From assembly GCA_023053545.1 (NCBI GenBank), contig JAKZAN010000002.1, positions 2,402,375 through 2,466,374 on the forward strand: 64,000 bases of DNA, in the 5' to 3' direction. The position numbers and the translations under genes were made by a program. The stretch's first letter is position 1. The number at the start of each line of letters is the position of its first letter. The notes beneath the pieces are model-generated. The model made no database searches and was not told where the DNA came from. It saw only the letters and a program-made list of their open reading frames with translations. Source of the DNA: Lepidurus packardi (taxonomy: Eukaryota > Arthropoda > Branchiopoda > Notostraca > Triopsidae). This document shows, one piece after another, positions 10,967 to 25,782 of the stretch.

Positions 10967-13900
10967 CACGTCTTCGTAACTTCGTGTAGCTTGTTGCACG
11001 CAATCAAGAGATGTAAATGAAGTCGGTGCTCTGCTTCCCACACAGTCTTTGAGTCCGTTATTGCAATGATGGCATGCCATTTTGTCATCCAGGTTTGGGC
11101 TTCGGCGGAAATGGTGTCCGGAATCGAACTCTGGTTGAATGTCATCGCCGAAGCGCTTAAAACAGCGGGGACAGGCGTGCTATCCTGTGTTTCAGAAGTA
11201 GAAACATGCTCATCGACATCAAGGTAGTAACCAGGCCAGTTCTTTTTAACGCGGCTAATGACTTGTTCGAGCCACGTATCTGAAATCGGCAGCGATGCAG
11301 GGACAATCAATGCGTGTCGAAGAGGAGTCAAGATGTGGCACACTTCTTTCCAATGTAAACCCGCTTGGGCCCAAACTCGGATAAGAGAAGCGAAATTAGC
11401 CCACGTCAAATCCGCTTGATTTGATAAGCTGGCGAACAAGTGCTGGATCAATGAGAGCAATTCAACCAGAATCGAGGGATACACCAGACTCTGTTCTGCA
11501 GGTAAAAAACGGTATTTGCCTGCGCTGGCTCCGAACTTTCTTTCTGGCTTCGCGGTCGTTTTGGCGAGTATTGCTTTGTCGCAGATTGTGACGGCTTCCT
11601 CAGGCTCGGAATTAGCATCCTCGTCTTCTAGGGCTTTCAAGTCGTCGTCCACCTCTCCAGAACTCTCTTGTTTCCACCGCTGACGCCGCTTTTTCTCCAT
11701 GTCTTGCCTCAGCGTGTCCCACAATGCAACCGCGACCTCCAACACAGATTGACTATGCATTGCAGAAAGACTCCGTAACCAAGCTAGTAAGCCGCTGTTC
11801 AAAATCATGTTGTAAGCCACGGCCGGGATCTGAACCGTCTTCTGGATCACTGCCAGGATCAACTCCTACAAATCAAAGACAGAAGCTCATAAGTCAAAGT
11901 ATAAGAGTCCTTTTTCTCGCTTGGAGATCAAAAATAGCTTCTAACTCCCAAACAACCAATAAACAAAAAAACGTGTAAGTTAAAAAAATTAATTTATTAG
12001 GTTAAAGAATATTAATTTAAGTTAAATAAAATATAATATCATTAAGTTCAATCAAATTTCATAGTACGATATCTATATTTTATATTAAATAAACTAAAAT
12101 TCATAAAATAATCTGACACTAAATGAAGTAGGAGCTAAATGAAATTACAATTTGTTAAAATTTTAAATGAAACCAGAATTATTATAACAATATTTTAATT
12201 TAAATGAAAATGAAATTGATCAAATTTTAGCTTCATTTCGTCGAAACCAATATTAAATAAAATTATTTTACATGAAGCGAAACTTGAAATAAAAATCATA
12301 AGGAAATTATTTCGGTACGTTTGTGTCATATTTTCTCTAAACTCCCCAGATTCAAGACAACCGGAAGTGAAGTTCAATTATTTGTCCAAAACAACGTGGG
12401 AGGGGAACCGACAAAAAAGTTCCTTGAATAGGCTACTTTTAGTGCAGTGGATACCTGACGTCATATGGCAACGATTGTTGCAACTAAACTTTTCCGTCAA
12501 TATTTTAGGAGAAAATGTGAGAAATCTAATCAGTTTTCTAAGAAGCCTAAACAGTTAAAAGTGGCAAATGCACATTACGACGCAGAAACCCGTCGCACGG
12601 AAAACCATACGAAATAACGAAGAAGAAATGAAAAGTATCATGCACAAACCACGAAAAACAAACAAGAAAAAAGATATCGTTTCTTGATTTTGGAAATCTA
12701 ATTACACATAAATGTCACTTAAAAAATTCGCATGCTTCTAGTTTAATAAACCTGCCACAATTTATATAAGAAAAAAACCCTGATATTAAGCCAGTTTGTG
12801 AAAGATTACTTGCATGGCTGTATCATTGCAAGCCTTTAAATAAGCTACAAACTTCCCGGAAACCTGTTTGCTGAAATCCTGGAATTTCTACACCACGAGA
12901 AAGGAAAAAAAGAATAAAACGGAGAGAGAAAAATTCGAGGTAACAACTCGACAAACTCACTTTTTCCCTTAACCAAGTATGAAAAATGTAAGCAACGTCA
13001 ACTTTTAACCCACTTATCCCATTCGCGCGTGGCAGTTAGTGCTTATTGCCTTGGGGAAACGTTGGAAATCTTGAACTTACGCATCAACCACTGCTAATTA
13101 AGCAGCCAAATGCTTTCAAATCCCTTACCTGCACAGCTTTATCCGCCAAAACGCACGGCTGGAAGGCTAAAAGCAGCCGGAAGACACTTCTCTTGGCTCC
13201 AATGACATAATCCCCTTTGTCACGCACTCCATCTCGCAACAACTCCAGGACAAATTGCCTGTGCAAGCTAAATAAAGCGAAAACAAAATTAAGTATAAGA
13301 TAGGGAAAAAAGTAAATTATGTAGTACATACTTTCCTTGGAGCTCCGTACTTTGCCACAAGACGAAAAACTCGGGCACTTCGTTTAAATCCAAAGCCGGC
13401 TTAACCAACAGAAAATTATTGATGACCTTGTACATGGGGTCTAATGGACGGGTCAGGATGGCAGCCGCCTTGGCTAAAAACAAGGCAATCACATTAGGTA
13501 ACCTTAATGTGGCTGAGCCAGGTGGGAAATGGCTCGCTTCCTTGACCAGCATCGTCTCGGAGCGCTGCTGAGCCTGATCAGTGGCTCCTCTTCGTACCAC
13601 GTCAATTAAGTTGATCCATATTCCCCTCTCCGGCCAAGTTCTATGTGCAAATGAAAGATAAGAAAAAAAGATTAGATGAAAAACAAAGCCGAGAAAACAG
13701 AAAATAAAATTCCGTAACAAAGAAAGAAAGACGCCAATTGGCTTAACCCGGAAACCCACACAGTCGTTTGAAAAACCCATTAGATTAAAGCCTAGAGTAA
13801 ATTGCAAAGCTCCGCCCACCCGACCCTTCACGATCCCGGGCATGTGAATAAAATAGAACTCTATTAAGAAATTCATGAAGTTGCTATGGGTAAAAGTGAA

Positions 13901-16900
13901 AGACTATCTTTCTCCGACTCTTACGTTTTTTGTGTTTGAGTCCCAGAAAGAGTGAAAGAAAAACAACATACTTGGCTAATTGCAATTGCTCATAGAGACG
14001 TCCCAGAGCGTGCCAGGCTGCCAAGCGTACACGTACATGCAAGCTGGCCAACGCAGCTAGCAAAAACGACGGAATTCCTTGGCCAATCAAACGGTGGGCT
14101 GGTACAACGACTTCCGGTGCCATCAGCCCACTCAATAACGGCAAAAGGAACCGAGGATCGTACATTTCTTCCGCTACATCCGTAACCAGGGTGGACTAAC
14201 AACCCATAAAACATTCAATAGATAAATTCAGCGAAAAATGCATTTCTACTCCATTTTTTTTCATCTTTATATCAAACAAATAAAAAAATGAACAAAAAGA
14301 GACTGGAAACTAAAAATCAGCTACAGAAGAGGCAATAGATCAAACTGGAATATAAATAAAAAAAATAGCAGAATCTTTATCACATAAATAAGACGAACGT
14401 GAATAAGATGAAAATTGTCGAAAGGAGAAAATCAGCTAAAAAGTAATAGAACGGATAATAGTCAAGAAAAGAGGGAGCAAATCACCTCCAAGTCCAGATT
14501 TAGAGGGAAATTATACGCAGTACGGAACATAATTTCAGGCTCTAACAATGCCAGTACGTCAGCAGCTTGGGTTTGCTGGGTTAAACGCGTCGCCCAGCCT
14601 TGTTTGACATTGTAGCGAGCAATGGCGGAGGGGCCAAACGCATAAGGCTTGTAAACATGGAGAGCGACGCCTTGCTGCTCGTAAAAGTGAATCATCCTGA
14701 ACAAATGTTGATTCCTAGGCGCCATAGTAGGCTGGTAAGCTGCTAAAATGACCCCTAAGTGGCTACTTTGTGCCAGCCTAGGTTGGGTTTGGACCAGGTT
14801 GAGCAACAATGCTGCTAATTGCGTCTTTTGGGCGGAAAATTTGCGTTCATCATCCAAGAAGACGGAGAGAAAATCCGAGTGCGAGGAAATGAGCGAATGC
14901 ACGTATTCGGCTGCCGGGACTAAAACTTCACTTTTCTTCCCGCCTGTAAAGACAATCGATAACAAGACTTTTGCTTCAGTTGCTCTAGGCCAGTATCAGA
15001 GACAATAAGAGGCGCTAACCAATACCCCCCCCCCCCCCCATTTTTTTTTCTTAAATATAGCTAGTTTTACGAAACTTGTTTAAGATACCTGGATAGAGGC
15101 AACATAACAGTCGCCAAGAAGCCGCTAGACAAGCCAGAATCCGAGCTGCTCCATCAGTCTTATCAGACTTCAATTTCAGGCCTTTTTTCAGAGCGGCTTT
15201 GACCCAGGTATCAAAGCTGGGATTGGTCGTGAGAGAATCCACACCCGTAATCCGATTCACGCGTTCTCGGGCATTGCCATCGAGTGAAAACGAGTCGATC
15301 TCTCGTGTAAATTCATCGAGATGACTTACTCCTGCCTCCGAGTCCCACATATTCTTCTTTTGGACCAGCCGAGTCGCGTAGTCGAGGATGATGCAAACAA
15401 GCATGGAGAGCGTGGCTTGGGAGGCTTCTTTTTCGGATTCCGAGACTCGTCTTATGTCACCCGAGGATAATACAACTCGTAAGATGGACAAAAACGTCGC
15501 AGGGTGCAGGAAGACTTCGTTTTTCTGGCCTATAAACTCGGTAATAGTTTCGCATAACGATTGCCAAGCAGCAACCGGCTGGCGACGAAGCCATTCTGTG
15601 TAGAGCTTTATTAAACGCTTGTCAAGGAAATCCGTTGCCAAGGACAAAGCGCAGAAAAAATCATCGTTGGACAAAAAACTCGTTCTGAGGGAGCTGTCGG
15701 AATCCTAGAAACCCAAAACCAACACAATTGTTAGAAACGATGCGCCACAGGAATCCCCCAGCTTAAATTTGAACGCGAAAAACGTTTTAAACTTGACTTG
15801 AACTTTATTTTACCATTGTTTCCAATAAATCCAGTGACAGGGACAATCTCCAGTCATCCAAGCGAAGGGGGTGCTTGCTCAAGTACTTTTCGAGCGTGGC
15901 ACGGAAGTTCGGGTTGTACTGCAGGAGTAACTTAGCTAAGTTGGTTCGGCTACCTAATTTGCAGACAGTTGCTCCAAAACCTGCACGAAAGTAAACGGAT
16001 AATCGGAAATGATCTTATTCAAATAAGCTCGTTTGAAGAATATATATATATCTTTTTACTCTTGGAGGCTGTGGCAGCTAAGGAAGGAACGACGGTGTAC
16101 AAAAAGGCTAATGCGTCTTCTAAAACTCCTAAGTGGATTTGTCCCACGCTGGAGGGCTGAATCTCGGTATAGAACTTTTCCACTTGACGGACCAAATCGA
16201 CGGCCGAGATCGGCTCAGTGCATTCCAACCGCAAGCGAGCTAAGCGGCGGAGAAGCAACGCCAGCAAGCCCAGCCGATTGGGATTAAGTTCATCAATGGA
16301 GGGACGAGTGGTCAAAAGTTGGATCAACTGAGTCAAGTCCGGACTTGTCCACTCAAACAAATTGAATTGTGTTATAACGTCTGCCGTAAGGTTTAGTTCC
16401 CCTTTTTGGAGGCGTTCGCAAGTGGACGTGAAGAGCAGAGAGCGGTACGGCTGCAAATAAGGAGTTAAGTGAGGATTTCCATGGCTAATTTCCATAACTG
16501 GCAAAAGGAGTTGCTGAACGGATTGATCCTGATAGGACTGCAGAGCTTGCGGGTGCGTTAGGATGGCTGGAACCACGTACTCGATAACTGGGCTTGAAAT
16601 CATCTAAACAAATTCCCGTAAATATTTAAAAACTAATTTTCTTTAAAAGAATTACAAAGGATTTTTTTAATAAGAATTAGAATTTAAGTTTTCTAATGAA
16701 TGATAACAACTAACTTTCTTACTGAGAATTATAGCGAACTTTTCCTATAAGAGTTAACAATTCACTTTCTTACTGAAAGATACAATCTTTCATTTGAATT
16801 TAAAAAAAAATCCTAATAAAAAATTATAATCTATTCATTAAAGAAAATCTTAGCAAAAACTAAAGACATAAAAAACAATAGAAATTAAAAGCAAGTTTCA

Positions 16901-19900
16901 CCAAAATTAGAATAACTAAATCAGTTTAAATGAATTTTTACCTGTTCAAAGGCGACCTGGGCTAATATTACGAAGGTATTGGCATTCTCGCTCAAACGAA
17001 GGTAGTGCCAGACTTGCCGGATGACAATGAGTGCTTTGATAGCAGAATTGGTGCTTTCAATAAGTTCTCGACGGAGAAGGCCAGCCCATTCTTCTTCAGC
17101 ATCGTCGAGTTCTTTCTTGAACAAGAAGATTTCCAGGAGGTATTGACTGACCGGTGGGAGGAAAGGGGTGGTATTCTTCAGCCAATGCGTTCGAGTAGCA
17201 TGGACCGAAGTCTGAAGCCAACCTCGGAGGTAATTTTGCACGGGCGAAGTTAAGTAAGTCCGTGCGTTTTGTACCAGGTAGCGAGCTAATACATCCGGCT
17301 GGGATTGGCAATGCAGCAAGTGCACGATAACTTCCGAGAAGTATGCTTTAATCCCAGGAGTGGTTTTTGCAGCTTTCCCACCTTTGGATTTCAAGATTTC
17401 CACCCAACTCAATAATAAAGGACTGAAACTCCACGGCGAAGCTTTGGTGCTTTGACTGTCTGTGTCGAAGTGGCAAATGATGGAGATTTTGTCCAGGAAA
17501 TCTTCTTCCAACATGGCTAAGATGATACATTTACAGCACTACAAACAAAGTCTGTATTGTAATTTACGATGTTACCCTCAATTAACTTGTTCATTTGCTT
17601 TCCAGTACGAGCAGGTCCTTGATCGCCTTGTTTTTGAACTTCAATGGCCCATTCCTCCTTGTATTTGCCTGGCTGGTTAATCAAAGCAGCTGAAGCGTGG
17701 GACAGAATTCCAGTGACGGTTTCGTCCAAAGTTTCTTTGTGCCACGGTGCGAACCAGATGTCCAGTTCGTGCGTTAACGCCCCCATAAGCCCAGTTTGGC
17801 TTAATATTCGCTTGAACAAATCCCGGGCGTTTGATCGCAATGTGTCGCCCGTTTCGGTGGCACAGATCTTCAAAATGCGGTTCAAAAGCTCGGAATCCTA
17901 CAAGGTAGGAGAATTACTCAACTGCAGCTCAAATTAGACCAATGAAATATGAAGATGTTATACGTTTCTATGATCAAACGAGTAAAAAATGACGTTACCA
18001 CTGTAATGTACGCATTCGAATCAACCGAAACGAGTTGACAAGCTGAAACTTGGAGTTTCATGTACTCCTGAGTATCCAACGCAGGAAGACCCATTACTTG
18101 CGTCAAGATTTCATTGACAGGGATCTGGTGCAGTTGATAAACATGGTACTTGGTCATGAGATCCAAGAGCGACCTAATAAATGCCCAATTTTCGGCATTT
18201 TCTTCTTCTTCGCTTCTTAACTTTGCCAGAAATTCATTCCATAGGTTCAAAAGCAAAGATACTGCAGGCATAATCTATAATTGGAACAACTAATTATACC
18301 AATTCAATATTAATTTAATAAAAATCTTGTTTAATACTTTTTTGAGCGTCTTGAGCAACAGACGCTTGATGATCTCCTTCTCTTTTGCATTATAAGCTAT
18401 CCCTTTTTCGCTTTCCAAGAGGGTTAAGAACTGTTCGGATTTCGCCCAAATAGTCAACGCGAGTTTCAAGGCTTGCGATTGGACCAGCAAAGCTGGGAGG
18501 GTTAACGACTCTTCTAAGAAGGGTTCATGAATAGACGCTGGTAAAATTAGAGTGAACAGGCGGTCTACGAGTACGCGCGGGGAAAAAGGATCCTTGGGGT
18601 TGAAAGCTACGGCGAGATTTTGGGATTCTATGACGGATATTAGGAATGCGACTAGATTTTGCCATGACTGGGAGACACGGGGCTTGAATTCGGCTTCCCA
18701 GAGCGGCCAATAGCAGACTATTAGATCTGGAGCAGCTTTCAAGACAGCAATAGCCAATTCCCTAGGCAAGTCTGCTTCCCAAGGACGTCCCAAGCTTTCC
18801 AGAGCTTGATAGACCAGCATGTTCGCTATTCCCCCACTCAGTCCCAAGTTGTGGTCCACAAAAACGAGGCCGTGCTTACGCGAACTGATCAAAGTGAGGA
18901 GCAGATCGTGTACCGCCTGACTCACACTGTCGCGGTCATCTTCGAAATTCGCGTCAGCTTGTATCATACTCTCTGGAGATTCCTCGTATTCAGCGTCTCC
19001 TGATATGTGAGCTTTCTTCTTGCTGATGAACTTGTTCTGGGAATCATCTATGTGGTGGTTTTTCCAGCCAGGACCTTCCCATTGATAGAGCTGAATGAGT
19101 TGCGCTAAGGTCGTTGAGTTGAACATGCGCATTTTGGCGGTTTTGCTCAAACTTGGGCTGAGAACCAAGCGATCTTTCAGGGTCGGTAAGAGGATTAGCA
19201 AACTACCGACCGTGTCGTGGACCAAGCCTGGGAAAATGGCTTGCAAACCGCCTCGTTTGTCGACCAAACTTCGGAGAAGCGATGTATCATCTTCCATTAG
19301 AAAGGCCATTAGGAAATAAAGATAAGTTGTCCTTACATCAGGCTGGTCTTCTAAGCCTGATCGACGCACTAGCAGGCTCCCAATGCATACGTGGTCGAAG
19401 TCTAGGTGTAGTAGAACCTCTTTGGCAGAAGTTGGACCCAATGTTACAGCAGCTATAATATATAAGATCAAGAAATACTATTCCTTTCTATGTTGGATAG
19501 TTAAATTTACCAGTCAAAAGTCGGAGAGTACTTTTTACTAAATCAGCAGAGACTGAGGGGGCTAACGTATTGTAGATAGTACGGAGGTGGGATTTCATTA
19601 AGTTGGAAGCCAGCTCCTCGCCAGCTTTCCGGTATTCTTGCACATCTGATGCAATGCGGAGCAAAAGGAGCTCTAATACTCGAAATACGAGCTGAATTTC
19701 ACTAGATTTGCGTTGGCCATTTTCGGCGTCTAACAGTTTGAGGATGTCGGGTAGCTGGCCACCGTTTACCAAGAAAAGCTGAATGTGATCTGGCCCATTT
19801 TCTTCTTCGTTACTTGAAATCTCATCCAATACTTGTTGAAAGACTAAGATGAGACAAACAGTTAAAGTATGGGATTCTTTTTAGGGATAATCAGTATACT

Positions 19901-20002
19901 TGTGAATGGCGCATCACTTTTAACAGCTTCTGATAGCAAGGAAGCAGGGTTTTCTTTTAGCTTTTTCTTTACACCATCTTTGGCAATTGCCTTTCGCTTC
20001 AT
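10966..20002 (-). CDS. URB1: URB1/NPA1, nucleolar pre-ribosomal-associated protein 1
   Basis: About 14 minus-strand exons give a protein of roughly 2,000 residues (human about 2,270). The clearest blocks are 19900-20002, 19511-19843, 18338-19452, 17999-18274, 17576-17897, 16942-17516, 16060-16603, about 15060-15706, about 14490-14950, about 13990-14197, about 13340-13640, about 13129-13268 and 10966 to about 11868. The start reads MKRKAIAKDG, basic as expected for a nucleolar protein. The Npa1 N-terminal region is in 18338-19843 (LLVRRSGLEDQPDVRTTYLY, and later KTAKMRMFN); the conserved YDPRFLLPLLSGLMAPE block is in the exon at about 13990-14197. Both match the URB1 family. URB1 is a helical-repeat scaffold that joins early pre-60S particles in the nucleolus. 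Several middle splice sites were placed only approximately. It is divergent from RBBP4. Confidence 0.9.
11990..12345. repeat. AT-rich low-complexity stretch in the last URB1 intron
   Basis: The final URB1 intron (about 11869-13128) is unusually long for this gene. It contains a very AT-rich segment with recurring AAATGAAA and AAATTTTA words. No coding similarity is visible; it may be a decayed element or simple AT drift. Confidence 0.5.
15025..15039. repeat. C15 homopolymer in URB1 intron
   Basis: Fifteen C on the plus strand followed by A and a T run, inside a URB1 intron between the exons ending near 15060 and beginning near 14950. The pre-mRNA would carry G15. Confidence 0.9.
16713..16776. 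repeat. 13-bp direct repeat in an AT-rich URB1 intron
   Basis: ACTTTCTTACTGA occurs at 16713-16725 and again at 16764-16776 in the intron 16604-16941, which is rich in A and T throughout. Confidence 0.6.
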
Positions 20003-20687
20003 TTTACCAATTGACGTAAGGTAACTTTACTTAATGACGGCTTCGAAGAGGACGATATTGAAGCGCCAAAACATGCCGAATAAACACACGTGGTTTTATC
20101 CTTTACTTGGGTTATTTAGTTCGTAATATCGTCACATTAAGAAGAAATAGGGAAGTTTGGCGCTACTTTGCAGGGCCATATGGTTATAATGCGACCCTGA
20201 TTCTTAAATCGGGTTACCCGCCTTTTGTGCGATAATACCAAAGCAAATATAGGTACCATATTATATAAAGCAAGGCAAATTTTATTTTTAAAAAATGTTT
20301 TGAATGCTGTCATACACAGAAGAACCATCAACTTATTTCATTCACAACTCAAAAATGGGCCTTGTCTTGCCATTCATTCGCTGTTCTTTTCCTCCGGGTT
20401 ACCGCCTCTCCAGTCTCCACTCTGTAACCCATGAAGACCATTAGCATAATTTTAATTTGTATAAAAAAATATGAGAAAATTGATTTTTGTTAAACTATAG
20501 AATGAATAGTTTTTTTAACTATTAGTTTGTGTAGAAAATCTCTAAATGTAGCATTTTAAAATTTTAGTCATGAACTCGCAACATTGTATCATCATTTTCC
20601 CGCGTCTTATGGCGGCTGACGCTGTTTTTAAGTGAAAGTTTTCGGCGTAATATTTTCATAATTCGAAACGACTTGTTTGGTATAACA
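20003..20687. promoter_or_regulatory. Divergent URB1 / RBBP4 intergenic region
   Basis: The 685 bp between the two start codons must hold both promoters. The sequence is AT-rich, with an ATAAAAAAATATGAGAAAA-type core around 20460. No convincing TATA box or known factor site was assigned. Confidence 0.5.
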
Positions 20688-22342
<1,655 letters not shown>

Positions 22343-22476
22343 AAAAGTATTCTTCAACTCTTTGGCCGTGTATTGGGAAGTTATTTTTATTCTGTTTTCA
22401 ACTCTGTGGCATCATCAGCTTTCTGGACGAAACTGTGTTCGCTTTTTTTTTCAAATACAACTTTCACCATTGTACT

Positions 22477-22482
22477 AATAAA
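22477..22482 (+). terminator. RBBP4 poly(A) signal
   Basis: Canonical AATAAA 135 nt downstream of the RBBP4 stop, preceded by a T-rich stretch at 22441-22450. It lies well clear of the convergent SNX3 stop at 22846. Confidence 0.55.
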
Positions 22483-22845
22483 CTTGACACAAGATTCAAG
22501 CGATATTTTTGGGTTCTGAATGTATTGGAACTGTTATTAGGGCACAATTAATTAAGTTTTCACTGTCAGATCCAAGCATGATTTTTTAATCCCATATTTT
22601 TACATTGTTCGTGCTCTCCTAGTTACTTCAATCCACGTACTAAAGAGAGAAATTATCAAGTGAGGAAAATTTGTACAGGGCAGCCAATGGTCTTAAAATC
22701 TCATAAAGTCTACGAATCCAAACGGGGAACTAGGAAAAACAAACTACAAACCAACACGAGTGGAATGGCGTCAGGCTGTAGCTTGACATGATATTGAGAA
22801 ACTTAACAGAAGAGGCGAATGTTTTTGCAAGATTGTTTTCAGTTT

Positions 22846-23515
22846 TCACGTAGTGCGAATCTTGCCGGGAACGTAGTTTTTGTCAATTACTGGCTCCTGC
22901 AAGAACATATGCAGACAGCGTTCGTTTTGGGCTAACGGGTGTCCAGCAATCCTAAAACCAAGAAAAAGTTAGTCACATCATGATATTGCCGGTCAAGTTC
23001 TTAAGCAACTTGTTAATGAAAACTTCAAGTCCTTTCCGCCTATCCTCGATGAAATCTTCATCGTAGATTCCTTCATCTCCCCTAAAAGGCAATTGACGTT
23101 TCAGAGCTTTCCCAGGCAAGGCCGGAACCACAATCTGAAAGCCACAAGGTGTTAGATTCAAAAACTGGGCGGAAATAGAAAGCAATTTACTTTGCTATCT
23201 CGTTCTAATTCACTCCTTAGCCACTCAAAATCACTATATCTTCTGCGGACGCTTGATTCCTTGACCTTAAATACAGGCAAGTTTGTCTGCAACAAAAGAA
23301 ATTAATAGGATTAAGAAACCAAGTACTTAGGTGAGGGGGCGTGAAACTGAACTTACTCTCATACGAAGCTCGTAGTCTGTGTAACGTTTCTTTCCCACGC
23401 CATGTGTAATAGGGTTAATTACGTCGATTTCGAGAAAATTGGCAGGAGCTGCATATGCGTCATCCAATGTTTGCTTTTTAGTATTCAGACGCCGAGTAGA
23501 ATCCAGAGTTTCCAT
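22846..23515 (-). CDS. SNX3: Sorting nexin SNX3/SNX12
   Basis: Minus-strand exons 23357-23515, 23191-23286, 23010-23134 and 22846-22951 give 161 residues (human SNX3 162). The protein is almost entirely a PX domain: FLEIDVINPITHG, then RYTDYELRMRTNLPVFKVKE, then RRRYSDFEWL with the PI3P-binding RRYS arginines, then the PALPGKALKRQLPFRGDEG loop and FINKIAGHPLAQNERCLHMF. SNX3 binds PI3P on early endosomes and works with retromer to recycle Wntless and other cargo. SNX3 and SNX12 cannot be separated here. The donor at 23009 is GTTGCT, a non-consensus +3, but it is required for the FINK-IAGHP junction. The start faces ING3 across 161 bp. Confidence 0.96.
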
Positions 23516-23676
23516 TACGAAAATGTATCTGTTATCACAAAACACTACACGACCAAATGGTAGTCCGAGACTTAGACCGCCAGAGTGCGTTGTAGTTCGG
23601 CGTGTTGACAGCTGGCTTGTCTGTGAAAGTTTGCTGTTTTTAAGCTAATTTAAAGGCATTTTCATCCCAGTCCAAG
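23516..23676. promoter_or_regulatory. 161-bp bidirectional promoter between SNX3 and ING3
   Basis: Start codons of SNX3 (minus) and ING3 (plus) are separated by only 161 bp, which must include both 5' UTRs and promoters unless further upstream exons exist. No TATA box is evident, in keeping with housekeeping divergent promoters. Confidence 0.7.
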
Positions 23677-25423
23677 ATGTTGTACCTAGAAGATTATTTA
23701 GAAAGTACGTGGAGCAACTTCCTTTTTAAAAAAATATTTTCCTACTTCTTTACTGCATTACTGAGGCTAAATCAGTGAAGGGCGGGGTCTACCCTACGCA
23801 ATGGGGCAAGCGCTGAGCAACCCGCAATACAAATCAGCGCGTTATTTAAAATATATATTGAAATTTTTTTTTTTTCATTTTCAGTGATTGAGCATCTGCC
23901 GCAAGAACTTAGAGACCGCTTTACTGAAATTCGCGAGCTAGATCTACAAGTACAGAGTACGTATTGAAAAGTTTTCTTTCAAGTTTAAATATTACCGTAA
24001 TGAGTTCAATTAAATGTTGAAAACATTTTTCAACATTTCTAGACGCTACAGATGGATTGGATGATAGGGTTAAAACGTTGTTTAATAATGCTAAGCGTTT
24101 GAAACCAAATGAAAGGGATGCGGAGTATGAAAACGTACGAAAAGACTACAATAAAGTTCTGGAAGACGCCGATGAAAAAGTTCAGCAAGCTAACGCCATG
24201 TACGAGTTAGTGGATCGGTACTTGCGTCGTTTGGACCAGGAGCTTGAAAAATTCAAAATGGAGCTGGAAGCTGACAACCGAGGCATAACAGAAGTTCTGG
24301 AAAAACGTGAGATTTTGTACTTTTATTTCGAAAAGCTTAAATGTTAAACTTTTTAGGCTCATTGGAACTTGATAGGCCGTCTCATAGCAATGGTTTATCG
24401 CAAAAGGAAAACCGACTCAGCTTCGCAAGCCGTCATGACCGATCAGGTTACTTATTATTCAATTAATTTCTAAGAAATGTTCTAATTAAGTAAATTTTTT
24501 AGCGACAGATCGTCGGCATACTACTTACAATGGCGGTCACACTCTTGCCGCGGAGAGACGCTCGAGTACCAATAGCGTTGAACGGGTTATAGCAGCGTCC
24601 GTCAACGAATGGCAAGCGCCATCCCAAACCCAACAGAGTGCCACTCCTTCTGTTGCGACTGTTGCTTCTTCTGGAACCTCCCAGAGCTCTTCGTTACCTG
24701 TTCCGGTAGCAGGAGTGAGTGCCATTGCTGTTGCAGCTTCACAAGCTATTGCTGCTACTCAACAAGTGAATCTTCGAATCTGTATTCAACTTGCTTTTTT
24801 CGCTAAACCGTATATTTCCTTGTTAGATGCAGCAAGGTCGACGAAGTGCCAGCTTGAAAGCTTCCTACGAAGCGTTGCAGTTGGGCGGAGTTAACGTCGG
24901 CTTAGCGAATGAAACAGGAGTGGCAAGAGACTTGGCTGGGGCAGCGCATTCCGCTATTGCAGCCAGTCACTTGTTGCCCGAGCCCAGGGAATCCAAACGG
25001 AACAAAAAGTTAGTTTTTTCTTGTTTGGAAATTAGTTGTTGGAAATTATGCATTGACTGTGCTATCAGGAGGAGGAAGAAAGAGGCTTCAATGGCAGAAT
25101 CGGCAGCCGATACTTCTGCCGAGGTAGCAGGTGACGTGGTAGAAGACGTGACTGAGGGCGAATGGGTACCAGATCCCAATGAACCGCGTTATTGCCTCTG
25201 CAATCAAGTTTCTTATGGTGATATGGTTGCTTGTGATAACCCAGAGGTAATTTGCTAACCTTCTGTAACTAGATTTTCTTCCAATGTATTTTTCTTCATT
25301 CTTTAGTGCGCTGTGGAATGGTTTCATTATCCTTGCGTGGGAATTACGGCTCCGCCCAAAGGCAAATGGTATTGTCCAACTTGTAGTGCTACAATGCGTC
25401 GAAGGGGAAGGCGAACCAACTGA
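23677..25423 (+). CDS. ING3: ING3, PHD-finger subunit of NuA4/TIP60 acetyltransferase
   Basis: Exons 23677-23704, 23885-23956, 24043-24306, 24357-24446, 24503-24765, 24827-25008, 25069-25246 and 25307-25423 join in frame to 397 residues (human 418). The N-terminus [15 protein letters not shown] and the helix block with [31 protein letters not shown] form the ING coiled-coil domain. A Ser/Thr/Ala-rich linker follows. The C-terminal PHD finger shows the ordered zinc ligands [23 protein letters not shown] and KWYCPTC, with a basic tail MRRRGRRTN. The YGDMVACDN face is the H3K4me3 reader surface. ING3 recruits the TIP60/NuA4 complex to active promoters. The first coding exon is 28 nt. Confidence 0.97.
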
Positions 25424-25782
25424 TATTATTATAGTTCTATATTGTACGACTTGAATTCATTGTATTGAACTAAATTTGGATGGTAATTGGAATTCGGTGT
25501 TCTTTCTTACACCACTCCTTTTCCCGTAATAACTGTCATATATTACTTTTCGCTTTTGTAGTGGAAAAATACAAACGGTTTCAATCGAATTTCCTAGGTA
25601 ATTTGTATCAGTAAATATATTAAATGAATTCGCTTCTCAAACAAACATCAAAATGATGTCGAAATTTGCTTGGAATTCAAAGTTCGTCATTTAGCGAGTT
25701 CCTCAAAATGCTAGGGTGAAATGGGAATCCGGTTCCGTTTACGGAAGGCCCGGCCTGGCTTCTAAAACAAGCGACGTCTAGC

